Source: Methylococcaceae bacterium UBA975
GTDB taxonomy: Bacteria > Pseudomonadota > Gammaproteobacteria > Methylococcales > Cycloclasticaceae
Assembly: GCA_002292375.1 (NCBI GenBank)
Contig: DBBV01000012.1
Span: forward strand, 10,699 to 74,698
DNA length: 64,000 bases
Direction: 5' to 3'
The translations under genes and the position numbers were made by a program. Below, in pieces: positions 1-8,214 of the stretch. Positions within the stretch are counted from its first letter, which is position 1. Each line of letters starts with the position of its first letter. The notes below the pieces were generated by a model. The model did not search any database and was not told the DNA's origin. It worked only from the letters and a program-made list of their open reading frames with translations.

Positions 1-1
1 G

Positions 2-604
2 GTAGACGCCAGACCCACCATGGCTTTTGCCACGCGCGGGGTATTTAAGTCAGTACAAGCGGCAAAGGTGGCGGCGCTATTTGCCTGGGCGGCGCAATTA
101 AACGGTGATCGGGTCGGTGGTCAGGTGTTTACCCAGCACGGCTGCCAAGAGCTAAAGCCCGGCTCGGGCAAACGCTCGGTGTTACATTTTTTTAATGCCT
201 TGGTGGCACCCAAGGTATCAACGCTGGCGGATGCGAGTTTGCAACAGGTGTTAGCGCGGCTAATACAACATGCCCGCCCCGGCAGCTTGCTGTACATCAT
301 CAGTGATTTTCGTGGCTTAAACGACAAGGTCGAGTTGCACTTATCTAAATTGGCGCGCCATTGCGACTTGGTATTAATCCATATTTACGACCCGCTAGAA
401 AGCCATTTACCGGCAAAGGGCCGCTACCGATTAACCGACGGTGAGCGCGATACGCTGCTCGATACCGGCGATACGCAGCGTGTTTTAAGCTACCAACAAC
501 AATTTCAGCAACGCCAAATGCGGCTAAAAAACCTGTGTAAAAAATGGCGAATGACGCTGCTTGAGTGCAGTACCAGCGACGACCCCCTGCAGGTGCTCAG
601 TTAA
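2..604 (+). CDS. DUF58 domain protein of the MoxR/Bat operon, 5' end cut by window edge
   Basis: The reading frame is open from base 2, and the codons before the first ATG (base 20) encode VDARPT, which continues the family sequence. The gene therefore starts upstream of the window, and the ATG at 20 is internal. What remains, about 200 residues, matches the C-terminal half of DUF58 proteins: a segment like FATRGVFKSVQAAKVAALFAWAA followed by GDRVGGQVF, with a VWA-like fold and the motif ISDFRG. These proteins are found with a MoxR AAA+ ATPase and VWA membrane proteins and are thought to act in chaperone-like assembly or stress tolerance; the exact role is unknown. The next gene overlaps its stop codon (TAATG). 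Confidence 0.85.
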   Translation, partial: VDARPTMAFATRGVFKSVQAAKVAALFAWAAQLNGDRVGGQVFTQHGCQELKPGSGKRSVLHFFNALVAPKVSTLADASLQQVLARLIQHARPGSLLYIISDFRGLNDKVELHLSKLARHCDLVLIHIYDPLESHLPAKGRYRLTDGERDTLLDTGDTQRVLSYQQQFQQRQMRLKNLCKKWRMTLLECSTSDDPLQVLS

Positions 605-1068
605 TGGATCAGTCCTTGCCATTACGAGACATTCACTTGCCCGAGGCGGTTAGTTGGTGGCCACCGGCTATTGGCTGGTGGCTGTTGCTTATTCTCATCC
701 CACTTAGCATCTGGTCGCTTTATTGGCTGTATAAACGGCTCACTCGGCGCACCGCAATGAAAAGCGCAAAACGCCTATTAGCCCAGATAAAGCTCAACAA
801 TCAACACGACCCCTTGCAACAACTACAAGCCTTATCGGTGTGGTTAAGGCGGGTAGCGATGAGCCAAGACTCACGTCAACAAACGGCTGCGTTAACCGGT
901 GATAAGTGGTTGCAATACCTAGATCAATCGGTTGAAGGCTCACCCTTTAGCGAGGGCGCAGGGCGGGTGCTGGCAGATGCGCACTACCGCAAAACCGCGC
1001 CGGATAATTTAGACCTGGCCGCGTTAACAGCCTTGTGTGAAGACTGGTTGCGGGGGCAAAAAAGATGA
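604..1068 (+). CDS. DUF4381 membrane protein of the Bat operon
   Basis: A 154-residue protein. The ATG at 604 overlaps the TAA of the preceding gene (TAATG), so I prefer it to an upstream in-frame ATG at 565 that would lie inside the DUF58 gene. One hydrophobic, tryptophan-rich membrane segment lies near residues 17-40 (WWPPAIGWWLLLILIPLSI), followed by a basic stretch and a soluble helical tail. This size, topology and position between DUF58 and VWA genes are typical of DUF4381 proteins. The biochemical function is not known; a membrane partner for the VWA proteins is the usual inference. The end overlaps the next ORF by an ATGA junction. Confidence 0.8.
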   Translation: MDQSLPLRDIHLPEAVSWWPPAIGWWLLLILIPLSIWSLYWLYKRLTRRTAMKSAKRLLAQIKLNNQHDPLQQLQALSVWLRRVAMSQDSRQQTAALTGDKWLQYLDQSVEGSPFSEGAGRVLADAHYRKTAPDNLDLAALTALCEDWLRGQKR

Positions 1069-2051
1069 TTCAATTTGCCTGGCCTTGGGTGTTAGCGCTA
1101 TTACCGCTGCCGCTATTGTGCCGTTGGTGGTTAAGCGCGCAAGCGCCGGTGGAACAGGCGGCGTTAAAAGTGCCGTTTTTAGACGATTTTGGTCAAGCCA
1201 AATCGCAACTGAGTAGGCCGCAGCAACAATGGCCGCTGATTATCGCCAGTATCGCTTGGTTACTATTGGTACTAGCCAGCAGTCGACCGCAGTGGTTGGG
1301 TGAACCGATTGAACAAATGGTCAGTGGACGCGACCTGATGCTAGCGGTAGACGTGTCCGGCAGTATGTCAGAAAAAGATTTTGTCTTAGCCGATGATTGG
1401 GTGGACCGCTTAACGGCCACCAAATACGTGGCCAGTGCCTTTATGACTAGGCGGGTGGGTGATCGGGTGGGTTTAATCTTGTTTGGTACCACTGCGTACC
1501 TGCAAACACCGTTAACCTTTGATCGTAAAACCGTAGTAACGCTGCTCAACGAAGCCTTTATCGGTATTACCGATGATGATCCAGCAACCTCCATCGGCGA
1601 CGCTATCGGCCTAGCGGTCAAACACCTAAAAAATGAGGATGACAAAAGTCGGGTACTCATTCTACTAACCGATGGCGCCAATACCGCAGGTGAAATAACC
1701 CCCTTACAAGCGGCGCAATTAGCTGCTGATAACGGGCTTAAAGTGTATACCATTGGCATCGGCGCGGATGAAATGATCGTGCGCAGTTTCTTAGGCAACC
1801 GGAAAGTAAACCCATCACGCGATCTGGATGAAAAAACGCTGATAGCCATCGCAGAAAAAACCCAGGGCCGTTATTTTAGGGCACGAAATAAAGAAGAGCT
1901 AGAGGCCATTTATCAACTGCTCGATCAGCTAGAGCCGGTAGAAAAAGACAAGCAATTTTACCGCCCAATGAGTGAGCTTTACCCTTGGCCGTTGGCGGCT
2001 GCTTTATTGCTGACCGTGCTTATCATTATCTCCAGACAGAGGTTTAGATGA
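1065..2051 (+). CDS. VWA domain membrane protein (BatA-like)
   Basis: A 328-residue protein with an N-terminal membrane segment (residues 4-24), a second one near 57-73, a von Willebrand factor A domain, and a C-terminal membrane segment (about 308-323). The metal-ion-dependent adhesion site is intact: D96-V-S98-G-S100, and LTDGANT downstream supplies the other conserved acid. This is the BatA arrangement, with the VWA domain facing the periplasm between membrane anchors. Both flanking junctions are 4-bp ATGA overlaps, which points to coupled translation with the neighbouring operon members. A role in aerotolerance or envelope stress is inferred from the family and is not shown here. Confidence 0.87.
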   Translation: MIQFAWPWVLALLPLPLLCRWWLSAQAPVEQAALKVPFLDDFGQAKSQLSRPQQQWPLIIASIAWLLLVLASSRPQWLGEPIEQMVSGRDLMLAVDVSGSMSEKDFVLADDWVDRLTATKYVASAFMTRRVGDRVGLILFGTTAYLQTPLTFDRKTVVTLLNEAFIGITDDDPATSIGDAIGLAVKHLKNEDDKSRVLILLTDGANTAGEITPLQAAQLAADNGLKVYTIGIGADEMIVRSFLGNRKVNPSRDLDEKTLIAIAEKTQGRYFRARNKEELEAIYQLLDQLEPVEKDKQFYRPMSELYPWPLAAALLLTVLIIISRQRFR

Positions 2052-3802
2052 ACCTGGCTGATTTTCATTTTATCCGCCCCTATTGGCTACTGGCTTTATT
2101 AGTGCTGGCGGTATTGGTGTTCTTATCATTCAAGAATAAACTCAATCAAAGCAATTGGGCCGAGGTGTGCGACGCCGAGTTATTGCCGTATATTTTACAA
2201 GACAAACCGTCAGCGCAATCGCGCTGGCTGTTTGGCGGTTTATCGCTGGCTGCAGTTTTGGCAATTATCGCCTTGGCAGGCCCGACTTGGGAACGTTTGC
2301 CAAGCCCCGCGTTTCGTAATGATGCGGCCTTAGTCATCACACTAGACCTGTCGCAAAGCATGTATGCTAGCGATATTAAACCCAGCCGTTTAGTGCGTGC
2401 ACGCTACAAAATTGCCGATATTCTAAGGCAGCGTAAAGATGGCTTGAGCGCCTTGGTGGTGTACTCTGGCGATGCCTTTACTGTCACCCCGTTAACCCAT
2501 GACACCGCGACCATCGAAAGCCAGTTGAGCTCGCTAAGCCCCAATATTATGCCGTCGAGCGGTAAAAACACCGCAGCGGCACTCACTCAAGCGGTTGAGT
2601 TATTACAGCAAGCGGGGCAACAACAAGGCAGTATTTTATTGATCAGTGATGGCGTTAATAAGGACTCAATAGAACAGCTAGCGAACATATCAGCCGCTTA
2701 CCGGCTATCGGTTTTAGGCGTTGCTAGCACAGAGGGTGCGCCGGTTAAACTCGCTGGTGGTGGCTTTTTAAAAGATACAGACGGTAATATTTTAGTGCCT
2801 AAATTAGACCGTTCAACGCTGGCTTTATTAGCGTCTAAAGGCAACGGCGTCTATACCACGATTAGCGACAATGACAGCGACGTTAATCGCCTATTAGCGG
2901 ACTTGGATAGACCGCAATTAGACGGGGCAAGCTCGCAAAATAACGGCCTCATCGATCGATGGGATGAACAAGGGGTTTGGTTACTGCTGTTGATATTGCC
3001 ACTGGCGGCGCTCAGTTTTCGTAAGGGCATACTGGTATTTTTATTGGTGCTTATCTTACCGATGCCACAAACCTCGTATGCCTTTGGCTGGCAAGACCTA
3101 TGGGTAACAAAGGATCAACAAGCGCAGCAGGCGTTTAAAAACAAGCAATTTGAACAAGCAGCCGAACAATTCCAATCCCCCGAGTGGAAAGCCGCTGCGC
3201 AGTATAAGGCAGGGCAGTATCAACAGGCGGCAGAGGCCTTAAAGCCAATTGAAACCGCCGATGCTTTATACAATCAAGCGAACGCACTGGCAAAAGCGGG
3301 GCAGTTGAAAGAAGCCAAACAGGCGTATGAAAAATCACTCAAACTCAAACCGAATGATGACGATGCGCAATACAACCTAAAACTGGTCGAAGAGGCGTTG
3401 AAAAAACAGCAACAAGATCAAGATCAGCAAAACAAAGATCAACAAGGCGATCAGCAGCCGGGTGAGTCAGATCAACAGCAGCAACAATCCGGTGATAAAC
3501 AATCGCAAGACGGTCAGCAAGACCCGCAGCAATCAAATCAAAGCGATGAAACTGATCAATCCGATCAACAAAAGCAGCAAGACGAGCAAAAGTCAGACGA
3601 ACAAGCCGATGAACAAGCGCAAGCCGATGAGGTTGAACAATCAGCAGAGCAAGACGCCGCCGAACAAGCCGCCACGCCCACCGGCCCAATGGATGAAAGC
3701 AAGCAGGCCAACGAGCAACTATTAAACCGTATTCAGGATGACCCAGCGGGTCTACTCAAGCGTAAATTCAAGTATCAATACGGCCAACGCCGTCAGCAAT
3801 AA
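2048..3802 (+). CDS. VWA plus TPR protein (BatB/BatC-type fusion) with Gln/Asp-rich tail
   Basis: A 584-residue protein combining what are separate BatB and BatC genes in some bacteria. It has membrane segments near residues 10-25 and 60-80, a VWA domain with the MIDAS motif DLSQS and the downstream ISDGVN, then a second hydrophobic pair near 305-350. Tetratricopeptide-like repeats follow (residues about 355-450, including DALYNQANALAKAGQ and the canonical A-x-YEKSLKLKPND). From about residue 451 to 540 the sequence is a low-complexity Gln/Asp/Glu tract with no expected fold. A short conserved tail with a DDPAGLLKRKF motif ends the protein. Start ATG overlaps the previous TGA. Confidence 0.87.
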   Translation: MNLADFHFIRPYWLLALLVLAVLVFLSFKNKLNQSNWAEVCDAELLPYILQDKPSAQSRWLFGGLSLAAVLAIIALAGPTWERLPSPAFRNDAALVITLDLSQSMYASDIKPSRLVRARYKIADILRQRKDGLSALVVYSGDAFTVTPLTHDTATIESQLSSLSPNIMPSSGKNTAAALTQAVELLQQAGQQQGSILLISDGVNKDSIEQLANISAAYRLSVLGVASTEGAPVKLAGGGFLKDTDGNILVPKLDRSTLALLASKGNGVYTTISDNDSDVNRLLADLDRPQLDGASSQNNGLIDRWDEQGVWLLLLILPLAALSFRKGILVFLLVLILPMPQTSYAFGWQDLWVTKDQQAQQAFKNKQFEQAAEQFQSPEWKAAAQYKAGQYQQAAEALKPIETADALYNQANALAKAGQLKEAKQAYEKSLKLKPNDDDAQYNLKLVEEALKKQQQDQDQQNKDQQGDQQPGESDQQQQQSGDKQSQDGQQDPQQSNQSDETDQSDQQKQQDEQKSDEQADEQAQADEVEQSAEQDAAEQAATPTGPMDESKQANEQLLNRIQDDPAGLLKRKFKYQYGQRRQQ

Positions 3803-3814
3803 CAGGATTAGAAC

Positions 3815-5527
3815 ATGTTAAACAAGGCCTTTAATCAACAGTTATTTAACGCAACGTTTGGCGCTTGCCTGTTAATGCTCTTGTTTATGACAAACGCGCT
3901 TGCGGTGGAAATTATTGCGTCGGTCGATAGAAACCCCGTCAGCATTAACGATTCCTTTAAACTCCTATTTAGCAGCAGCGAATCACCCGATGATGAGCCT
4001 GACTTTGATCCCTTAGAACAAGACTTCCAAATTCTTAATCAGCAAAAAAGCACACAATCATCCTGGGTTAATGGGCAAGCAACAAAGTCTATCAGCTGGA
4101 CCTTGGATGTGATGGCAAAACGCACGGGCACAGTACGCATACCGTCGATCGCCTTTGGTGATGATAGCAGCCAAGCATTAAGCCTGACAGTATTAGCGGC
4201 CTCGGCTAAACAGGATCTAAGCCCGAATGAACCGCTTTATCTTGAAGTAAGTGCAACGCCAGAACAGGCCTACGTGCAGGCACAAATTATTTATACCCTG
4301 CGTTTATTTCAGCGGGTGTCCATTGCGCAGGCATCGTTAACCGAACCGACAGCAGCAGGGGCCATTATTGAAAGGCTGGGCGAAGACAGCCAATATAATA
4401 CCCAGGTCAATGGCGTGCGTTACACCGTAACCGAACGCAAATATGCCATTTTTCCGCAACAAAGCGGGCGCTTAGAAATTGCGCCGCTGGAACTCACCGC
4501 ACAGGTGGTCAGTGGTGGCGCACGCTCGCCTTTTGGCAGTATTTTTGATAGCCAACGCAGCCAAACCAAACGGGTCTTTTCTAAACCCCTAAGCCTTGAT
4601 GTTTTACCCGCGCCCAACCACTTTAAAGGCCAGCACTGGATAGCCGCTCAGCAGTTATACATTGAGCAAAGTTGGTCGAATAAGGATTTGAGCGTTACCG
4701 TGGGCGAACCGCTAACGCGGACCCTCACGCTATTAGCCAAAGGCGTTAACTCCAGTCAGTTACCTGATCTGACCTTAGATGGGGTGCATAGCGCCTTAAA
4801 GTCTTACCCTGACCAGCCGGTGTTAAAAGACAAAAAAGACCCCGATGGCATGACCGCCCTACGCGAGCAGAAAGTCGCCTTAATTCCCTCCCAAGCGGGG
4901 CAATATGCCTTACCAGAAATACAAGTACCGTGGTTTAACACACAAACCCAGACGATGGAAACCGCTACCATCCCAGCAGTAACCATTACCGCTGTAGCTA
5001 AAGAAGGGTCATCCAATCCAACACCGATAGTGGATGAGCCGAAAGTGGTTGTCCCCAGCTTTCAATCAGCACCGTTAGATGTTGCGCCAACAACCAGTAG
5101 CACGGGCTATTGGCCTTGGTTAGCACTGGTTTTAGGCCTAGGCTGGCTGTTCACACTGGTTTGGCTGTTTTGGTCGCGTACTAACGCAGGCAAAACAAAG
5201 TCAGAAACCATTGATCAAGAGTTACCGTTAAAACAAGCGATAAAAGCACTGCAAAAAGCCTGTGCTGCAAATGATCCGAAAAAAGCTAAACTAGCGTTGT
5301 TAGATTGGGGCAGGGCGCAATTTAATAGCACTAAGATAGAGTCAATCGCCTCACGCTGTAGCGCCAATTGTCAGGCAGAAATAAAGCGACTAAATGAAAG
5401 CCTGTACGCTAAAAATGGCAGCCAATGGGATGGCAGTCAATTAGCCCAATTGGTCGTGGAAGAAAGTAGCAAACAGCACAAGCAAGCCAAGCAGGGTGAT
5501 GCCTTAGAGCCGCTACATCGTCTATAG
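3815..5527 (+). CDS. batD: BatD family membrane-anchored protein
   Basis: A 570-residue protein that begins with a signal peptide (hydrophobic to about residue 28, with a plausible cut before VEII). It is followed by beta-rich extracytoplasmic repeats starting ASVDRNPVSINDSFKL, a typical BatD/oxygen-tolerance opening. A single membrane helix lies near residues 430-455 (WPWLALVLGLGWLF), followed by a cytoplasmic tail of about 110 residues. It starts 12 bp after the VWA-TPR gene and is the last gene of the operon. A function as periplasmic partner of the VWA proteins is inferred from the conserved gene order. Confidence 0.85.
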   Translation: MLNKAFNQQLFNATFGACLLMLLFMTNALAVEIIASVDRNPVSINDSFKLLFSSSESPDDEPDFDPLEQDFQILNQQKSTQSSWVNGQATKSISWTLDVMAKRTGTVRIPSIAFGDDSSQALSLTVLAASAKQDLSPNEPLYLEVSATPEQAYVQAQIIYTLRLFQRVSIAQASLTEPTAAGAIIERLGEDSQYNTQVNGVRYTVTERKYAIFPQQSGRLEIAPLELTAQVVSGGARSPFGSIFDSQRSQTKRVFSKPLSLDVLPAPNHFKGQHWIAAQQLYIEQSWSNKDLSVTVGEPLTRTLTLLAKGVNSSQLPDLTLDGVHSALKSYPDQPVLKDKKDPDGMTALREQKVALIPSQAGQYALPEIQVPWFNTQTQTMETATIPAVTITAVAKEGSSNPTPIVDEPKVVVPSFQSAPLDVAPTTSSTGYWPWLALVLGLGWLFTLVWLFWSRTNAGKTKSETIDQELPLKQAIKALQKACAANDPKKAKLALLDWGRAQFNSTKIESIASRCSANCQAEIKRLNESLYAKNGSQWDGSQLAQLVVEESSKQHKQAKQGDALEPLHRL

Positions 5528-5594
5528 CAAGTGTAAATTCCAAGGTTAAGCCCAGCTAACTCGAACCGACAAGCCTCCCATGTCGTTATGTGGA

Positions 5595-5623
5595 TGTACC
5601 CAGGTTGCCGATTATGTTAATAT
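5595..5623 (+). promoter_or_regulatory. Probable extended -10 promoter for yggL
   Basis: TGTACC at 5595-5600 is a weak -35, then a 17-bp spacer, then TAATAT at 5618-5623 preceded by TGT, giving an extended -10 (TGN). It lies about 100 bp upstream of the yggL start, in the first substantial gap after the Bat operon. Confidence 0.4.
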
Positions 5624-5727
5624 GCGCCCCGTGGTTCAGTCTGACTGCAATCGCTCCTTAGGGCGCCTGTCGAGCTGCACAGATCAATGTCTCCCTTATC
5701 CCCCATCTTAAAAAGGCAACAATTATC

Positions 5728-6066
5728 ATGACTAAAGAAGTAGTTCGCAGCAGACGCCTGCGCAAAAAATTATACCTAGGCGAATTCGCCATTATGGGTT
5801 TTGACTTCAGCTGTAAAGTTAATATCGATTCAGATACCGAATTTGAAGCATTTCTTGAAGCATTTGCTGACGTAGCAGAAGAAAAAAACCTATTAATTAG
5901 CCTAGATAATGAAGACGAACTGTTTGAAGGTTTTGTTACCTCACATGACCGTTACGGCTCAGCAACCGAAGAAGACAAAGCAGCAATCGAAGCCGTTTTG
6001 TCAGCGCACAGCATCATAACTGATGTGGTTGTTAGCAAACTGGTTGACGTGTTTAACGAAAAGTAA
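5728..6066 (+). CDS. yggL: YggL family 50S ribosome-binding protein
   Basis: A 112-residue acidic protein of the DUF469/YggL family. The N-terminal basic segment RSRRLRKKLYLGEF followed by GFDFSCKVN is the family signature. The rest is a small alpha-beta domain rich in Glu and Asp. E. coli YggL associates with the large ribosomal subunit. The gene stands alone, with its own likely promoter upstream and a strong terminator 10 bp downstream. An in-frame Met further in (residue 23) would remove the conserved basic start, so the ATG at 5728 is preferred. Confidence 0.88.
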   Translation: MTKEVVRSRRLRKKLYLGEFAIMGFDFSCKVNIDSDTEFEAFLEAFADVAEEKNLLISLDNEDELFEGFVTSHDRYGSATEEDKAAIEAVLSAHSIITDVVVSKLVDVFNEK

Positions 6067-6075
6067 CACCGCACT

Positions 6076-6127
6076 AACCGTGGGTCCCTGCTTATTAACA
6101 TCAATAAGCAGTCCACGGTTTTTTTGG
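6076..6127 (+). terminator. Rho-independent terminator after yggL
   Basis: A long near-perfect inverted repeat: AACCGTGG pairs with CCACGGTT and, inside it, CTGCTTATT pairs with AATAAGCAG around a short AACATC loop. It is followed at once by a run of Ts. Confidence 0.93.
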
Positions 6128-6173
6128 CTGGCTTTGTTTCGCTTTAGCACCGCAATAGAGGCAATAAACCCAG

Positions 6174-6680
6174 ATGCCAATTCATAAATATTTAGCGCAA
6201 TACCCCCCGTCGGTTATTAAACAAGTTAACGCGCTTGTTCAGCAAGATCAGTTAGCCAGCTTTCTACTTAAACGACACCCCAAGCCCCACGATATAAGCA
6301 ACGATGAGTACCTGCGTGAGTATGTGTTGGCGCTTAAAAATCAATACATGAAAAAATCATCGGCTTTAAGCAAGGTGATTTACGATAGCAAATTACACGT
6401 TGTACACAATGCATTGGGGCTGCACAGCTATGTGTCGCGGGTGCAAGGTGGCAAACTAAAAAGTAAAAATGAAATACGCGTAGCGGCGGTGTTTAAAAAA
6501 GCCTCTGCCGATTTTTTAAACATGATCGTCGTGCACGAGCTGGCGCATTTAAAAGAAAAAGAGCACAACAAAGCTTTTTATCGTTTATGCGAGCACATGC
6601 TACCGGCATACCACCAACTTGAATTTGAAATGCGACTTTACCTTGTTCAACTGGAACTTTCTGGGCCTATTTACAGTTAG
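6174..6680 (+). CDS. YgjP-like zinc metallopeptidase (DUF45)
   Basis: A 168-residue protein with the zinc-binding motif H121-E-L-A-H125 and a third likely ligand H131, all in the sequence VVHELAHLKEKEHNKAF. This is the YgjP/DUF45 M48-like family (SprT-like fold), whose members are cytosolic and mostly uncharacterised. There is no signal peptide or membrane segment. It stands alone, with a weak terminator just downstream and a convergent gene beyond. The catalytic type is read from the motif; the substrate is unknown. Confidence 0.85.
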   Translation: MPIHKYLAQYPPSVIKQVNALVQQDQLASFLLKRHPKPHDISNDEYLREYVLALKNQYMKKSSALSKVIYDSKLHVVHNALGLHSYVSRVQGGKLKSKNEIRVAAVFKKASADFLNMIVVHELAHLKEKEHNKAFYRLCEHMLPAYHQLEFEMRLYLVQLELSGPIYS

Positions 6681-6705
6681 TAACGGACAGCTTTCAATAT
6701 TTTTT

Positions 6706-6731
6706 ACAACACTCGCTGTGTTGGCTTTTAT
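6706..6731 (+). terminator. Putative terminator after the YgjP-like gene
   Basis: CAACAC (6707-6712) pairs with GTGTTG (6718-6723) over a 5-base loop, followed by GCTTTTATT. The stem is short and the T-run is only on the plus strand, so it would serve the rightward gene. Confidence 0.55.
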
Positions 6732-6793
6732 TAATGGTTAGCGCCTCAGGCCATCTGTGTTAGTCGACAAGACTGCACGGTTGGCATTGATGT

Positions 6794-8194
6794 TCATTTA
6801 ATTCCTGCGGGTATGGTTTGGCTGGTTGCACCGACACACACGGTTTTCACATTGACGAATTCACGTATGCCAAAATGTGACAACTCGCGACCATAGCCAC
6901 TTTGTTTGATTCCACCGAATGGCAACAGCGGGTCCGAACGCACAAAATCATTCACCACACAGGTTCCGGCCTCTAACTGATGCGTCGCGATTTTCTTCGC
7001 CTTTTCAATATCACGACTAAACACAGCAGCACCCAGGCCAAACACGGAATCATTTGCCAGTTTAATGGCGCTTGCCTCATCGCTTACGGGAATAATGCAG
7101 GCAACTGGTCCGAACAGTTCTTCACGGAAAGCTGGCATATTACTGGTTACACCCGTCAACAATGTTGCAGGGTAGTAACTGCCATCTCCCTCTGGAATCT
7201 TTCCACCAAGCAGGCAGGTCGCTCCCATGGTAATGCTGGCATCTACCTGTCGTTGCAGCTCTGCGCGTAAATCAGGGCGCGCCAAAGGTCCCAACAGGGT
7301 GTATTCCTGTTCAGGATCAGTGGCTACATAAGCAGCCAATTCTTTCGCTACCAGCGATTCGAATTCTTTCACCACCGCCGCTTCGACGATCAGGCGTTTT
7401 GCGGCGATACACGATTGCCCCGCGTTATTCATCCGGCTTTGCACACAAAGGCGTGCAGCCAGCGGCAGATCGGCATCCTTCAGCACTAGATAAGCGTCAT
7501 TACCGCCTAACTCCAAAAGGCTCTTCTTTAAAGCCTTTCCCGCAGCACTTGCAACTGCCGAACCGGCAGGCGCACTTCCGGTTAAGGTCACTGCGCTGAT
7601 GGCGGGATTTTTAACGATAGCCTCAACCCGTGTACTCTCTATAAGCAAGGTTTTGAACAAGCCAGCAGGAAAGCCCGCAGCCATGAATACGGCTTCGATT
7701 GCAAGCGCGCAGCCACTGACATTACTCGCGTGTTTTAGCAGCCCTGCATTTCCTGCCATCAACGCCGGAGCAGCGAAACGAATGACTTGCCAAAAAGGGA
7801 AGTTCCACGGCATGACTGCCAGAATGACGCCCAGTGGTTCGAAGGCGACAAAGCTTTCGCTGTTTGACGTTTGCACCGATTCGACAGCCAAATAATCTCG
7901 CGCATGGTCTGCATAGTGGTCGCAAGCCTGCGCGCTCTTCTCAATTTCAGCAATAGCCTGTTTCACAGGCTTGCCCATTTCGCGTGAAATCAGCAAAGCA
8001 TATTGCTGCTTGTTGTTCCGCAAGATGTTGGCCGCCTTTTTCATGCAGGCGGTTCGATGGTACGGGTCTGAATGACGCCAATCTTCGAACGCAGTCACTG
8101 CCTTGTCGATGGCTTCTTTCACCTCTGCATCGCTAAGTGTAGGATACGTTTTAATGGATTGCCCATTGGCGGGATTGATCGAGTCGAGTTTCAT
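6794..8194 (-). CDS. NAD(P)-dependent succinate-semialdehyde dehydrogenase-type aldehyde dehydrogenase
   Basis: A 466-residue aldehyde dehydrogenase. Catalytic features are present: N131 in MPWNFPFW, E228 in LELGG, and the nucleophile C262 in NAGQSC. FEPLGVI and the C-terminal LPFGGIKQSGYGREL are also intact. Length and sequence are closest to the Sad/YneI and GabD-like succinate-semialdehyde dehydrogenases, which convert the semialdehyde to succinate; substrate cannot be proved by eye. It lies 20 bp downstream of fumC on the same strand, so both probably form one transcript and could feed a C4-dicarboxylate route (succinate and fumarate/malate). Its codons look richer in G and C than those of glnD or dnaE. 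Confidence 0.85.
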   Translation of the reverse strand: MKLDSINPANGQSIKTYPTLSDAEVKEAIDKAVTAFEDWRHSDPYHRTACMKKAANILRNNKQQYALLISREMGKPVKQAIAEIEKSAQACDHYADHARDYLAVESVQTSNSESFVAFEPLGVILAVMPWNFPFWQVIRFAAPALMAGNAGLLKHASNVSGCALAIEAVFMAAGFPAGLFKTLLIESTRVEAIVKNPAISAVTLTGSAPAGSAVASAAGKALKKSLLELGGNDAYLVLKDADLPLAARLCVQSRMNNAGQSCIAAKRLIVEAAVVKEFESLVAKELAAYVATDPEQEYTLLGPLARPDLRAELQRQVDASITMGATCLLGGKIPEGDGSYYPATLLTGVTSNMPAFREELFGPVACIIPVSDEASAIKLANDSVFGLGAAVFSRDIEKAKKIATHQLEAGTCVVNDFVRSDPLLPFGGIKQSGYGRELSHFGIREFVNVKTVCVGATSQTIPAGIK

Positions 8195-8214
8195 AGTGTT
8201 ATCCGAATATTAGC

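Noticed and set aside
1193..1849. 218-codon minus-strand frame inside the BatA-like gene
   Set aside because: It lies fully within a well-supported VWA gene whose MIDAS motif is on the plus strand, and its sequence is the low-complexity Ser-rich type typical of antisense shadows.
3345..3725. Long alternative frames opposite and in another phase of the VWA-TPR gene
   Set aside because: They arise from the repetitive CAA/GAT-rich tract of the real gene and show no family features or start signals.
5624..5727. Structured RNA or riboswitch before yggL
   Set aside because: Some short G/C complementarity is visible, but no known riboswitch core or stable stem with terminator could be made out.
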